NCBI RefSeq assembly: GCF_016586165.1
Contig: NZ_BCPR01000040.1
Location: forward strand, 1 to 41,632
DNA from: Dyella sp. EPa41
Lineage (GTDB): Bacteria > Pseudomonadota > Gammaproteobacteria > Xanthomonadales > Rhodanobacteraceae
DNA length: 41,632 bases
Reading direction: 5' to 3'
Below the pieces are notes generated by a model. That model had not been told where the DNA came from. It saw nothing but the letters and a program-made list of their open reading frames with translations, and ran no database searches. The translations under genes were made by a program, and so were the position numbers. Every line of letters starts with the position of its first letter. Within the stretch, counting starts at the first letter, position 1. Positions 1 through 8,005 of this stretch are shown here, piece after piece.

Positions 1-24
1 CGCCCAAGGGGCACAGGGGAAACT

Positions 25-2931
25 ATGGATAGTGGTGTGCGCGGAATGCGTTTCCGCCAGATGTCTGTGTTGGTGTGCGCGGCGCTGGGATTGAGCGCCT
101 GCGGTGGCGGAGGCAACGGCAACGTCAAGCCGGCCGGGCCCTATGCGCCGCCCAGCCCGGGTTACACCCCGCCGGGTCCGGGCTATACGCCGCCTTCGAG
201 CCCGGGTGGCAATCCGGGCACTCCCTCGACGCCCACGACGCCACCGCCGACGGACCAGCCGCCACTCGATGCACAACTGTCGCTGACCCATGCCGATGCG
301 GCGCATGGTGCTGGCTTCAACGGCGCGGGCGTCACCATCGGCGTGGTCGACAGCGGCATCATGCGCAACCATCCTGCGTTGGCCGGACGTGTCACGCAGG
401 AGCTGATCTACATCGACTCGACCATCAACAACACGTCGATCGACGACGTGATCGGCCACGGCACATGGGTTTCGCAGATCGCCGCGGGCAAGACCTACGG
501 GGACTTTCCCGGCGGCCTGGCGCCCGCGGCGAATCTCGTCTCGGCGCGCATCATTTCCGACAAGGCGCCCAGCGACAACGGTTCGACGCCGCCCTCCAAG
601 GTCACCGCCGACGACGCCTATCCCTTCCGGTTCGTCAACGGCGACCTGATCAAGGCCGGCGTGAAGGTGATGAACAACTCCTGGGGCGGCATCACCTGGG
701 ATGCCACGGACACGGCGACAACGAAGGGTTTCCACGACGCGTACGACACCTACGTCAACGCATGGGGTGGACTGGTGGTGTTCGCCGCCGGCAATGCATC
801 ACAGGCCAACCCCAGCACCATCGCCGCCTTGCCGAGCCTTGCGCCGGACCTGGAGAAGGGGTGGCTGGCCGTGGTCGCGGTGGATAGCAACCATCCCACG
901 GAACTGGCGAGCTATTCGAACCACTGCGGCATTGCCATGAACTATTGCCTGGCGGCGCCGGGCGACGTGGTGGTGAGCGGCAAGGACGACACCGGCAGCA
1001 AGCAGAGCCTGTGGATCGTCAAGGGCACCTCGTTCGCGGCGCCAGCGGTCTCCGGTGCCGCGGCGCTGGTGTGGCAGGCGTTTCCCTATTTCACCAACGA
1101 CCAGGTGCGCCAGACGCTGCTGGGCACGGCGGACGACCTCGGCGCACCGGGCGTCGATCCGGTGTTTGGCTACGGCATGCTCGACGTGGGCAAGGCGGTG
1201 AAGGGCCCCGGCCGTTTCGATTGGGGCGATTTCAGCGTCACGCTCGACACGGACTCCACTTGGGGCAATCCGATCAGCGGCAGCGGTGGCCTCGTGAAGG
1301 ACGGTGTCGGCACGCTCACGCTCACCAGCGATCCGAGTTACCAGGGCAACACCCGCATCGAGCACGGCACGCTGGTGGCGCCGTCGCTGGCGGGCAATCT
1401 GTACATCGACCATGTCGACGCGGTGATGCGTGGTGCGCACACCTTCGGGAAGGACGTGCAGAACTGGGGCACGCTGGTGGTAGCCGGCGGCGACGTGCAG
1501 GTGAAGGGCGGTTATTACCAGGGCTTCTACGCCACCGATGGCCAGATGGGCCGGCTGGCGGTGGAGCTGGGTTACGCCCTGCGCGTCGATGGCAAGGCCG
1601 TGCTGGTTGGCGGCAACCTGTATGTGATCGGTGCGAAGCAGGGCTATGTGGCCAATGCGCACACTGAAGTACTCACGGCCGCCGGTGGACTGACCGGCAA
1701 GTTCACGGGACTCGATGTTGCGCAGGGCGTGCTGCTTTCCGCTTCGCTCAATTACGACAGCAGCAGCGCATGGCTCAACGTGAGCCAGGTGCAGGCTTCC
1801 GCGGTCACGGGCATGAACTACACCGCAGCCTCGTTTGCCGCCGCCCAGCGTGTCGACAACGCCTTCAGCCAGATCAACGCGCAGGTGACGCAAGGCGTGG
1901 CCGGAAGCGGCGCCATCACCACCGATTTCGTCAACGGCGCGGCAAACCTGCAACAGACCGCGACCACCGCGGCGCTGCAACGCTCGCTTGAAAGCCTGTC
2001 GGGCCAGCTGCACGCGGCGAGCGCGGCGATGACCTTCGAGGCGATCGATGCGGGCACGCGTGCGCTTTCCGACCGTTTCGATGATCTGGTCGACACGCGC
2101 GGCGCCAGCGGCGGCTGGGCGCAGACGCTGGGTTACCACGGCAGCATGAGCCGCAGCGGATACGGCAGCGTCGGTTATGACCTCAGTGGCTGGATGGTGG
2201 GCCAGGATCGCCGCTTCGGCAGCAACGGCGTCTTCGGTTTCGCCGTGAGCCAGAGCCAGGGCCTGGGCCGTCTGGCGGAGTATGCGGACCAGGGCCAGAG
2301 CCGCGCGGTGGAAGGCATGCTGTACGCCGGCTTCGTGCGTGACAGCTGGTACACGATGGGGCGGCTCGGCGTGGGCAGCTATCGCGAGAACATGCGCCGC
2401 CATATCGAGCTGGGCGGCGATGTATCGAGCGTGGCAAGCGACACGAACGGTCGTTACACCGTCGCGTATGGCGAAAGCGGTTATCGCGCGTCGCTGGGCG
2501 ACATGCAGCTCACGCCGTATGCCAACCTGCAATACGCGCATGTGGCGCGTGATGGCTTCAACGAATTCGGCGGCGACGGATTCGGCCTAAAGGCGGGCTC
2601 GCAGGCGGTGTCGCGGTGGCAGGCAGGCATGGGCCTGCGCGCAGGCCACACCTGGAACCTGCCCCATGGCGGCAGCCTCGGATTGCAGGGGCGCTTGCAG
2701 TGGCAACAGTCGTTCGGCACGCACGGTGACGTGTTCGATGCCAGCTTCACCGGCGTGGACCAGTGGGCGCCCGTGGGCGGCGTCGGCCTGTCGCGCTACC
2801 AGAGCCAGGCCGGCCTTACGCTCGACTGGGCAGCTTCCACCCGCTCGCACCTGCAGTTCGGCATGGACCAGTACTTCGGCCAGCACGACCAGGGTTTGAT
2901 GGGAACGCTCAGCTACCGGCTGGATTTCTAG
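25..2931 (+). CDS. Subtilisin-like (S8) autotransporter serine protease, probable lipoprotein
   Basis: A 968-residue protease predicted to be displayed on the cell surface. A hydrophobic signal ends in a lipobox (L23-S-A-C26) and is followed by a Gly/Pro-rich linker with repeated GYTPP units (about 30-80). The S8 catalytic triad is visible: Asp109 in VVDSG, His145 in GHGT, Ser336 in GTSFAAP. A passenger-type beta-strand repeat (LVKDGVGTLTL) starts near residue 420, and residues about 693-968 form an autotransporter barrel ending in Phe, as outer-membrane proteins usually do. The arrangement resembles lipoprotein subtilase autotransporters such as Bordetella SphB1 (family knowledge). The ATG at 25 has AGGGGA four bases upstream; an ATG at 46 is an alternative start with weaker spacing signals. 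Substrate unknown. It is convergent with the next gene. Confidence 0.9.
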   Translation: MDSGVRGMRFRQMSVLVCAALGLSACGGGGNGNVKPAGPYAPPSPGYTPPGPGYTPPSSPGGNPGTPSTPTTPPPTDQPPLDAQLSLTHADAAHGAGFNGAGVTIGVVDSGIMRNHPALAGRVTQELIYIDSTINNTSIDDVIGHGTWVSQIAAGKTYGDFPGGLAPAANLVSARIISDKAPSDNGSTPPSKVTADDAYPFRFVNGDLIKAGVKVMNNSWGGITWDATDTATTKGFHDAYDTYVNAWGGLVVFAAGNASQANPSTIAALPSLAPDLEKGWLAVVAVDSNHPTELASYSNHCGIAMNYCLAAPGDVVVSGKDDTGSKQSLWIVKGTSFAAPAVSGAAALVWQAFPYFTNDQVRQTLLGTADDLGAPGVDPVFGYGMLDVGKAVKGPGRFDWGDFSVTLDTDSTWGNPISGSGGLVKDGVGTLTLTSDPSYQGNTRIEHGTLVAPSLAGNLYIDHVDAVMRGAHTFGKDVQNWGTLVVAGGDVQVKGGYYQGFYATDGQMGRLAVELGYALRVDGKAVLVGGNLYVIGAKQGYVANAHTEVLTAAGGLTGKFTGLDVAQGVLLSASLNYDSSSAWLNVSQVQASAVTGMNYTAASFAAAQRVDNAFSQINAQVTQGVAGSGAITTDFVNGAANLQQTATTAALQRSLESLSGQLHAASAAMTFEAIDAGTRALSDRFDDLVDTRGASGGWAQTLGYHGSMSRSGYGSVGYDLSGWMVGQDRRFGSNGVFGFAVSQSQGLGRLAEYADQGQSRAVEGMLYAGFVRDSWYTMGRLGVGSYRENMRRHIELGGDVSSVASDTNGRYTVAYGESGYRASLGDMQLTPYANLQYAHVARDGFNEFGGDGFGLKAGSQAVSRWQAGMGLRAGHTWNLPHGGSLGLQGRLQWQQSFGTHGDVFDASFTGVDQWAPVGGVGLSRYQSQAGLTLDWAASTRSHLQFGMDQYFGQHDQGLMGTLSYRLDF

Positions 2932-2950
2932 GCGACGGACCCGTCTTGAT

Positions 2951-2975
2951 TGTAGGAGCGCACCCTGTGCGCGAC
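2951..2975 (+). repeat. REP-like element, copy 1
   Basis: About 25 bases with the hairpin core GCGCAC-CCT-GTGCGC, 20 bases after the autotransporter stop. It pairs with the inverted copy at 3009-3032, so the two could form a larger stem between two convergent genes. Confidence 0.8.
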
Positions 2976-3008
2976 TGCGGAGCCACGGCGTTACCGCGCC
3001 GTTGGCTT

Positions 3009-3032
3009 TTCGCGCACTGGGTGAGCTTCTGC
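3009..3032 (-). repeat. REP-like element, copy 2 (degenerate, inverted)
   Basis: Inverted relative to copy 1. The core reads GCTCAC-CCA-GTGCGC on the minus strand, so one arm carries a mismatch and the copy looks decayed. Confidence 0.65.
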
Positions 3033-3055
3033 AGGGCCATGGCGAGCCGGTGGGT

Positions 3056-4213
3056 TCAGGCCTTGCCGTGGAACAGTTCGCGGCCGATCAGCATGCGGCG
3101 GATTTCATTGGTGCCGGCGCCGATCTCGTAGAGCTTGGCATCGCGCAGCAGGCGGCCCGCCGGGAATTCGTTGATGTAGCCGTTGCCGCCCAGCGCCTGG
3201 ATGGCTTCCAGCGCCACCTTCACCGCGTTCTGCGAGGCATTGAGCAGGCAGGCGGCGGGGTCGATGCGCGACTTCACGTTGCTGTCGAACTGCTGCGCAA
3301 CCATGTAGGCAAAGCCGCGCGACGACTGCAGCGCGGTGTACATGTCGGCCACCTTGCCCTGCATCAGTCCGAAGGTGCCGATGGGCGCGTTGAACTGCTT
3401 GCGCTCGCGCACGTAGGGCAGGGTGATGTCCATGGCCGCCTGCATGATGCCGATCGGGCCGCCCGAGAGCACGAGGCGCTCGGTATCCAGGCCGCTCATC
3501 AGCACGCGCACGCCTTCATTCACCTCGCCGACGATGTTCTCGGCGGGGATCTCGCAATCCTCGAACACGAGCTCGCAGGTGTTGGAGCCGCGCATGCCGA
3601 GCTTGTCGAGCTTCTGCGCCGTACTGAAGCCCTTCATGCCCTTCTCGATGATGAAGGCGGTCATGCAGCGGCTGCCGGCGGGACGCGGTGCGGTGCGCAT
3701 GTAGACCAGCAGCACGTCGGCGTCGGGGCCGTTGGTGATCCACATCTTCGAGCCGTTGGCGACCCACACGTCGCCCTTCTTCTCGGCCTTGCAGCTCATC
3801 GAGCCGACCACGTCGGAACCCGCGCCTGGCTCGCTCATCGCCAGCGCGCCCACGTATTCGCCCGTGCACAGCTTGGGGATGTACTTGCGGCGCTGCGCTT
3901 CGTTGCCGTTGTGGAAGATGTTCTGCACGCACAGGTTCGAATGCGCGCCATAGGAGAGGCCGACCGAACCGGATGCGCGCGAGATTTCCTCCATCGCCAC
4001 CATGTGCGCGAGGAAGCCCATGCCGGTGCCGCCATACACCTCGGGGATGGTCATGCCGAGCAGGCCCATTTCACCGAACTTGCGCCACAGATCGGACGGG
4101 AACTGGTTCTCGCGGTCGATGTGATCGGCGCGCGGCGCGATCTCCTTTTCCGCAAACGCGTGCACGCTCTCGCGCAGCAGATCGATGTCTTCACCCAACG
4201 GGAACGGACGCAT
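3056..4213 (-). CDS. ivd: Isovaleryl-CoA dehydrogenase (acyl-CoA dehydrogenase family)
   Basis: FAD enzyme of leucine breakdown, oxidising isovaleryl-CoA to 3-methylcrotonyl-CoA and passing electrons to ETF. Sequence shows [24 protein letters not shown] and [10 protein letters not shown] blocks typical of this family. The usual acyl-CoA dehydrogenase catalytic Glu near the C-terminus is absent ([12 protein letters not shown]), while GLDTER carries Glu245, the shifted catalytic base described for isovaleryl-CoA dehydrogenases; this argues for IVD over short-chain enzymes. I chose the ATG at 4213 (385 residues, GGAG nine bases upstream) because it matches the usual family length; the frame stays open to 4288. 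Unlike many liu clusters, no methylcrotonyl-CoA carboxylase genes adjoin it. It lies 86 bases downstream of the yccS-like stop and may be cotranscribed with it. Confidence 0.9.
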   Translation of the reverse strand: MRPFPLGEDIDLLRESVHAFAEKEIAPRADHIDRENQFPSDLWRKFGEMGLLGMTIPEVYGGTGMGFLAHMVAMEEISRASGSVGLSYGAHSNLCVQNIFHNGNEAQRRKYIPKLCTGEYVGALAMSEPGAGSDVVGSMSCKAEKKGDVWVANGSKMWITNGPDADVLLVYMRTAPRPAGSRCMTAFIIEKGMKGFSTAQKLDKLGMRGSNTCELVFEDCEIPAENIVGEVNEGVRVLMSGLDTERLVLSGGPIGIMQAAMDITLPYVRERKQFNAPIGTFGLMQGKVADMYTALQSSRGFAYMVAQQFDSNVKSRIDPAACLLNASQNAVKVALEAIQALGGNGYINEFPAGRLLRDAKLYEIGAGTNEIRRMLIGRELFHGKA

Positions 4214-4299
4214 GCCAGCCAACTCCGGAATCAACCAAGGTGCAAATGGTAACGCGCCGGCCATGACGGGCCGTTGCGCGACGCACAACCCGCGGCCGG

Positions 4300-6495
4300 T
4301 CAGTCGGCGTGCAGCTCGTTGGCCAGTTCCACGAGACGGTCGCGCTGGCTCATCGCCTGGGCCAGCTGGCCAAGCACGAGGCGCGCGGTATCGTCCGCGT
4401 CGCAGACCGCCAGGGCTTGCGCGAGGGCTACGTCATCGGCAGCGGTCACGCCGCCCAGGCGATTGGCCAAAGCGTCGGCCAATTGCTGCAGGGCCTCCAC
4501 GGTCCGTGCGCCGACGCGCTCGACGGCGTCGCGAGCGGTGGCGGAGGCGATGACCTGGCGATTCGCGCCAAGCGCGGACAACGTGCCGAGCAGCGTCTGG
4601 GCAGCGGCGAGGAAGCGAAGCAGAAGCTCGCTGCCGCGGCGATGCTGTCCCGGCTCGCGCAACATGTTCGCCAGCAGGCTGCTCAATGCCGCGTTGGCGT
4701 TGTGGGCGTCACGGCGCGCGATGCGGTACTCGAGGTCGTCATGACGCCCGCTAGCGTACTGGGCCAGGATCCGTGCCAGGTAATGAGCGTCGCAACGCAC
4801 GGCATCGGCCAGCACGTCATCGAGGCGGCGGCCCTGCCAGTCGGGCAGGACGAGGCGCATGGCCAGCGCGGAAATCGCCACGCCGATCAGCGTATCGAGC
4901 AGGCGCGGCCACATCACTTCGTAGCCATTGCCGGCCTGGTTGAAGCACAGCACCACGAAAAGCGTGATGGCCGCCGTGGCGGTGGGATAGCGCCGCAATC
5001 GCGCCGCGAAGAAGACGACGCCGGACAGCACGATCAACGGCATCTGCCACGGGCCGAACGGCACCAGCTGCAGCGCTGCCCAGCCAAGCACCAGGCCCAC
5101 CACCGTGCCGGCCACGCGCTGCCCCAGCCTTCGCTGCGTGGCGCCGTAGCTCGGCTGGCAAACCAGCAAGGTGGTCAGCAGAATCCAGTAGCCGTGCCGC
5201 GGGTGCACCAGGTGCAGCACGACGTAACCGGCCAGCAAGGCCAGCGACAGCCGCAAGGCATGGCGAAAGCGGAACGAGCGCGCCGTCAGGTGGACGCGCA
5301 CGCGTTCCCACGCTTCCTTCAACGACTGCGGCGCGGGATTTTGCAGCAGGCCGCCGTGGCGCGTGGATGGAAGGCCGATGGCGTGCGTACCTTCCAACTG
5401 GCGATGCAGTGTCTCCAGGTTGTTGACCAGGGCCTGCACCGACCGCAGCAGATGCTCGGCCGGTGGCTGCGCTTGCCCGCGCAAGGCATGCATGGCGCCA
5501 TGCAGGTCGTCGAGCGCCGCGCGCGTCGAGCCGCCATCCGAGGGTGTGTCGTCCTGCAGGCGCAGGGCGTCGGCTTTTTTCCGGCAGACGTCGGCTTCGA
5601 GCCGCAGCAGGTGTTCGCAGCGGAACAGCACATCGCTGTGGAACAGCGCATCGGCGAGCGCGTCGTAGGGGTAGTGGGACGAGCTGACGCGTTCGTGCAC
5701 GTCCTGCGCGATGAAGTAGAGCCGCAACATCGCCGCACTGGCGCCGCGCGGACGGCGTGAGCCGATGCGGTCGATCAACATCAGGCGCGCATCGTTGAGG
5801 GCTTCGACCACGCGCTCGTTGCGCGTGGCAAGGGTCACCTGCAGCGCCTCGCGGTCGACGCCATGGACGGGCATGAAGAAGGCGGCCTTGCTTTCCAGCA
5901 GGTCGCCCAGCGCCTCGAACAGCCGCGCAAGCGATTGCCGCACCGCCTGCTGTGGCGCCAGCACGCTCCACAGCAACGAGAGCACGCCATACCAGGCGGA
6001 GCCGGCCAGCAGCCACAGCGGTTCGCGCCAGGGACTGGCCGGCGTGGCCAATGCCGCATCGGCGCCGATCATCGTATAGACGGCCAAGAGCAGCGTGGAG
6101 CCGGCGATCGTCGCGTACCGTTCGCTGATCGCGCCCAGCATCACGAGCACGAATGTCGACGTGAGCAGGCCGAATCCGAACCACACGGGATAAGGAAACA
6201 ACCACCGCACCGAGAACGCGGACACCGCAAAGCAGGCCAGCGTGAGCAGGAGAGTGCCCGCGCGGCTGCGCCAATGGTCTTCGGTTTCGGCCAGTGCGCA
6301 CGCGATGACGCCCAGCAGCAGCGGGACGACCGCATCGTTGCGGCCATTGCCGAAGCACCAGGCCACCGCGCCACCCAGCGCAAGCAACACGCGCACGCAT
6401 TCGGCAAAACGATCCGAGCCGCGCAGGCGGCGCCAACGTTGGGCGAGGGCAGGTGCGGAGATCACGCGCGCAGCATAGATGATGCGCTGCATCAT
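4300..6495 (-). CDS. yccS: YccS/FUSC-family inner-membrane protein
   Basis: About 731 residues with two clusters of hydrophobic membrane segments (residues about 35-190 and 390-510) separated by a large soluble region rich in charged helices, then a soluble C-terminal part. This matches the YccS/YhfK branch of the fusaric-acid-resistance (FUSC) family. Members are usually annotated as putative efflux or membrane-integrity proteins, and the transported compound is unknown. Start is uncertain: a GTG at 6510 and ATGs at 6495 and 6492 are all in frame; I prefer 6495 because GAGG lies upstream and the extra residues add nothing recognisable. The leucine dehydrogenase terminator lies just upstream, so its own promoter must be very close or inside that terminator. 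Confidence 0.8.
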   Translation of the reverse strand: MMQRIIYAARVISAPALAQRWRRLRGSDRFAECVRVLLALGGAVAWCFGNGRNDAVVPLLLGVIACALAETEDHWRSRAGTLLLTLACFAVSAFSVRWLFPYPVWFGFGLLTSTFVLVMLGAISERYATIAGSTLLLAVYTMIGADAALATPASPWREPLWLLAGSAWYGVLSLLWSVLAPQQAVRQSLARLFEALGDLLESKAAFFMPVHGVDREALQVTLATRNERVVEALNDARLMLIDRIGSRRPRGASAAMLRLYFIAQDVHERVSSSHYPYDALADALFHSDVLFRCEHLLRLEADVCRKKADALRLQDDTPSDGGSTRAALDDLHGAMHALRGQAQPPAEHLLRSVQALVNNLETLHRQLEGTHAIGLPSTRHGGLLQNPAPQSLKEAWERVRVHLTARSFRFRHALRLSLALLAGYVVLHLVHPRHGYWILLTTLLVCQPSYGATQRRLGQRVAGTVVGLVLGWAALQLVPFGPWQMPLIVLSGVVFFAARLRRYPTATAAITLFVVLCFNQAGNGYEVMWPRLLDTLIGVAISALAMRLVLPDWQGRRLDDVLADAVRCDAHYLARILAQYASGRHDDLEYRIARRDAHNANAALSSLLANMLREPGQHRRGSELLLRFLAAAQTLLGTLSALGANRQVIASATARDAVERVGARTVEALQQLADALANRLGGVTAADDVALAQALAVCDADDTARLVLGQLAQAMSQRDRLVELANELHAD

Positions 6496-6522
6496 GCCCA
6501 GCGGCGCCACCTCGCGGCCATG

Positions 6523-6550
6523 AAAAAACGCCGGCGCGAGGCCGGCGTTT
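6523..6550 (-). terminator. Rho-independent terminator of the leucine dehydrogenase gene
   Basis: Perfect 10-bp stem AAACGCCGGC / GCCGGCGTTT with a five-base loop. Read on the minus strand it is followed by six T residues. It begins about 20 bases after the leucine dehydrogenase stop. It is the clearest intrinsic terminator in the window. Confidence 0.9.
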
Positions 6551-6571
6551 CTTGTGGCTTGCGACCAGAGC

Positions 6572-7675
6572 TTACTGGCCGCGCATGCGACCGGCGAAGC
6601 GGGGACCGTGGTTGCCCATGGTCGGCAGCTTGATCTTGCCGATGGCTTCGATGCGCTCTTCGGCCAGGCGGTCGGCCGCGCGGTAGGTCGGCACGCCTTC
6701 GGTCTTGGAGATCTCGAAGATGCGGCCCAGGTTGTAGTAGATCGTGCGCATCATGCGCATCGCGCGCTCGCGGTTGTAGCCGTCGATTTCCAGCGACACG
6801 TTCATCACGCCGCCCGCGTTCACGGCGTAGTCCGGGGCGTACAGCACGCCACGGCGCTGCAGCTCGTCGCCGATGGCGTCGGTGGCCAGCTGGTTGTTGG
6901 CCGCGCCGCAGATGATCTTCGCCTTGATGCGGTCGATGGTCTGCTCGTTGAGCGTGCCGCCCAGCGCGCACGGCGAGTACACGTCGGCGTCGACGTCGTA
7001 GATCTCGTCCAGGCCCACGGCTTCGCAACCCAGCTCGTCCACGCAGCGCTGCACGGCATCCTTGTTGATGTCGGTGACGAACACCTTGGCGCCCTGCTCG
7101 CGCAGCAGCTTGATGAACTCGCTGCCCACGTGGCCGCAGCCCTGCACGGCGTAGCTGTACTTGCCCACGTCCTCGTTGCCGTGCTTGACCTGCAGCGCGG
7201 CCATCAGGCCCTGCAGCGTGCCGAACGCGGTGAACGGCGACGGATCGCCCGAACCGCCATGCACCTGGTGCACGCCGGTCACGTACTCGGTTTCACGGAA
7301 CACGTATTCCATGTCGTTGACGTCGATGCCGACGTCTTCGGCGGTGATGTAGCGGCCGTTGAGCGAGTTGACGAAGCGGCCGAACGCGCGGAACAGCGCT
7401 TCGGACTTGTCCTTGCTCGGATCGCCGATGATCACCGCCTTGCCACCACCCAGGTTCAGGCCGGCCACGGCGTTCTTGTAGGTCATGCCGCGCGACAGGC
7501 GCAGCACGTCGTTGACCGCGTCCTGCTCGCTCTTGTACGGCCACATGCGCAGGCCGCCGAGCGCCGGGCCCAGCACCGTGTTGTGGATCGCGATGATGGC
7601 CTTCAGGCCGGCGTCCTTGTTGTGGCAGAAGACGACTTCTTCGTGACCCGTCTTGGCGATGGTTTCGAAAATCAT
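6572..7675 (-). CDS. Leucine (branched-chain amino acid) dehydrogenase
   Basis: NAD-dependent oxidative deamination of Leu/Val/Ile to the 2-oxo acids. The 367-residue protein has the Glu/Leu/Phe/Val dehydrogenase layout: GGLRMWPYKSEQ substrate region, catalytic Lys79 in GLNLGGGKA, and a Rossmann motif GCGHVG at 179-184. Length fits leucine dehydrogenases (about 365). I chose the ATG at 7675 (start MIFETI, GGAG upstream); the frame remains open to a TTG at 7777, but the added 34 residues are not family-like. A strong terminator lies just after the gene and a second hairpin lies upstream in the leader. Together with the isovaleryl-CoA dehydrogenase it would serve leucine catabolism. Separation from phenylalanine or valine dehydrogenase rests on overall resemblance only. 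Confidence 0.9.
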   Translation of the reverse strand: MIFETIAKTGHEEVVFCHNKDAGLKAIIAIHNTVLGPALGGLRMWPYKSEQDAVNDVLRLSRGMTYKNAVAGLNLGGGKAVIIGDPSKDKSEALFRAFGRFVNSLNGRYITAEDVGIDVNDMEYVFRETEYVTGVHQVHGGSGDPSPFTAFGTLQGLMAALQVKHGNEDVGKYSYAVQGCGHVGSEFIKLLREQGAKVFVTDINKDAVQRCVDELGCEAVGLDEIYDVDADVYSPCALGGTLNEQTIDRIKAKIICGAANNQLATDAIGDELQRRGVLYAPDYAVNAGGVMNVSLEIDGYNRERAMRMMRTIYYNLGRIFEISKTEGVPTYRAADRLAEERIEAIGKIKLPTMGNHGPRFAGRMRGQ

Positions 7676-7775
7676 TGGAACGGTGACTCCACGTGTGGCG
7701 GTGCCGTGGGGACTGGCATCCGCAGGAATGGAGGCGGGTTGGCCCGCCAGGGGTACTAACAACAGCCTTAAAGTC

Positions 7776-7798
7776 AAAACCCCGACCAGTGGTCGGGG
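7776..7798 (-). terminator. Terminator-like hairpin in the leader of leucine dehydrogenase
   Basis: On the minus strand CCCCGACC-ACT-GGTCGGGG is followed directly by TTTT. It sits 100 bases before the leucine dehydrogenase ATG and 200 bases after the GH127 stop. It may end GH127 transcription or act as an attenuator for leucine dehydrogenase. As DNA it is a 19-base palindrome, so a protein site is also possible. Confidence 0.55.
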
Positions 7799-7987
7799 CG
7801 ATGAATTTAGTCCGATAGTTTAGTACGTCCCCGGCGGAAGGGTTGCTGCGTCGCCGCAAGTCGTTGGCGTACGGGGAGAAATATCCCATGGTTGCAGGGG
7901 CCCGGCGGGCGCGGAGGGGCCGTTGTTGCCCCCGGGAGGGAGCCGTGGTCCACGATGCCGCAGGTTGCTGCGCCGGCCCGGTCACGC

Positions 7988-8005
7988 GCCAGCCCTCGGG
8001 CTGGC
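7988..8005 (-). terminator. Hairpin directly after the GH127 stop codon
   Basis: Perfect 8-bp stem GCCAGCCC / GGGCTGGC with a two-base DNA spacer (four-base RNA loop), immediately 3' of the stop. There is no T tract, so it may protect the 3' end or assist Rho-dependent ending rather than act as an intrinsic terminator. Confidence 0.45.

Larger units (their letters stand above)
7676..8005. other. 330-base gap between the GH127 gene and leucine dehydrogenase
   Basis: No separate gene seen. It holds a hairpin right after the GH127 stop, a GC-rich terminator-like hairpin with a TTTT tail (7776-7798), a TTTAGT direct repeat (about 7807-7825, TTTAGT-ccgatag-TTTAGT) and an in-frame Leu-rich stretch leading into leucine dehydrogenase. 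No confident -35/-10 pair was found. Confidence 0.5.

Noticed and set aside
799-2541. 580-codon open frame antisense to the autotransporter
   Set aside because: Composition (Arg/Ala/His-rich) and lack of motifs show it mirrors codon bias of the real gene.
3002-4252. 416-codon open frame on the plus strand
   Set aside because: Lies antisense to isovaleryl-CoA dehydrogenase; His/Ala/Arg-rich with no recognisable family. Long antisense frames are common in GC-rich DNA.
7675-7777. TTG at 7777 as the true start of leucine dehydrogenase
   Set aside because: The 34-residue extension is not family-like, while the ATG at 7675 gives the usual length and N-terminus. The extension is kept only as a leader observation.
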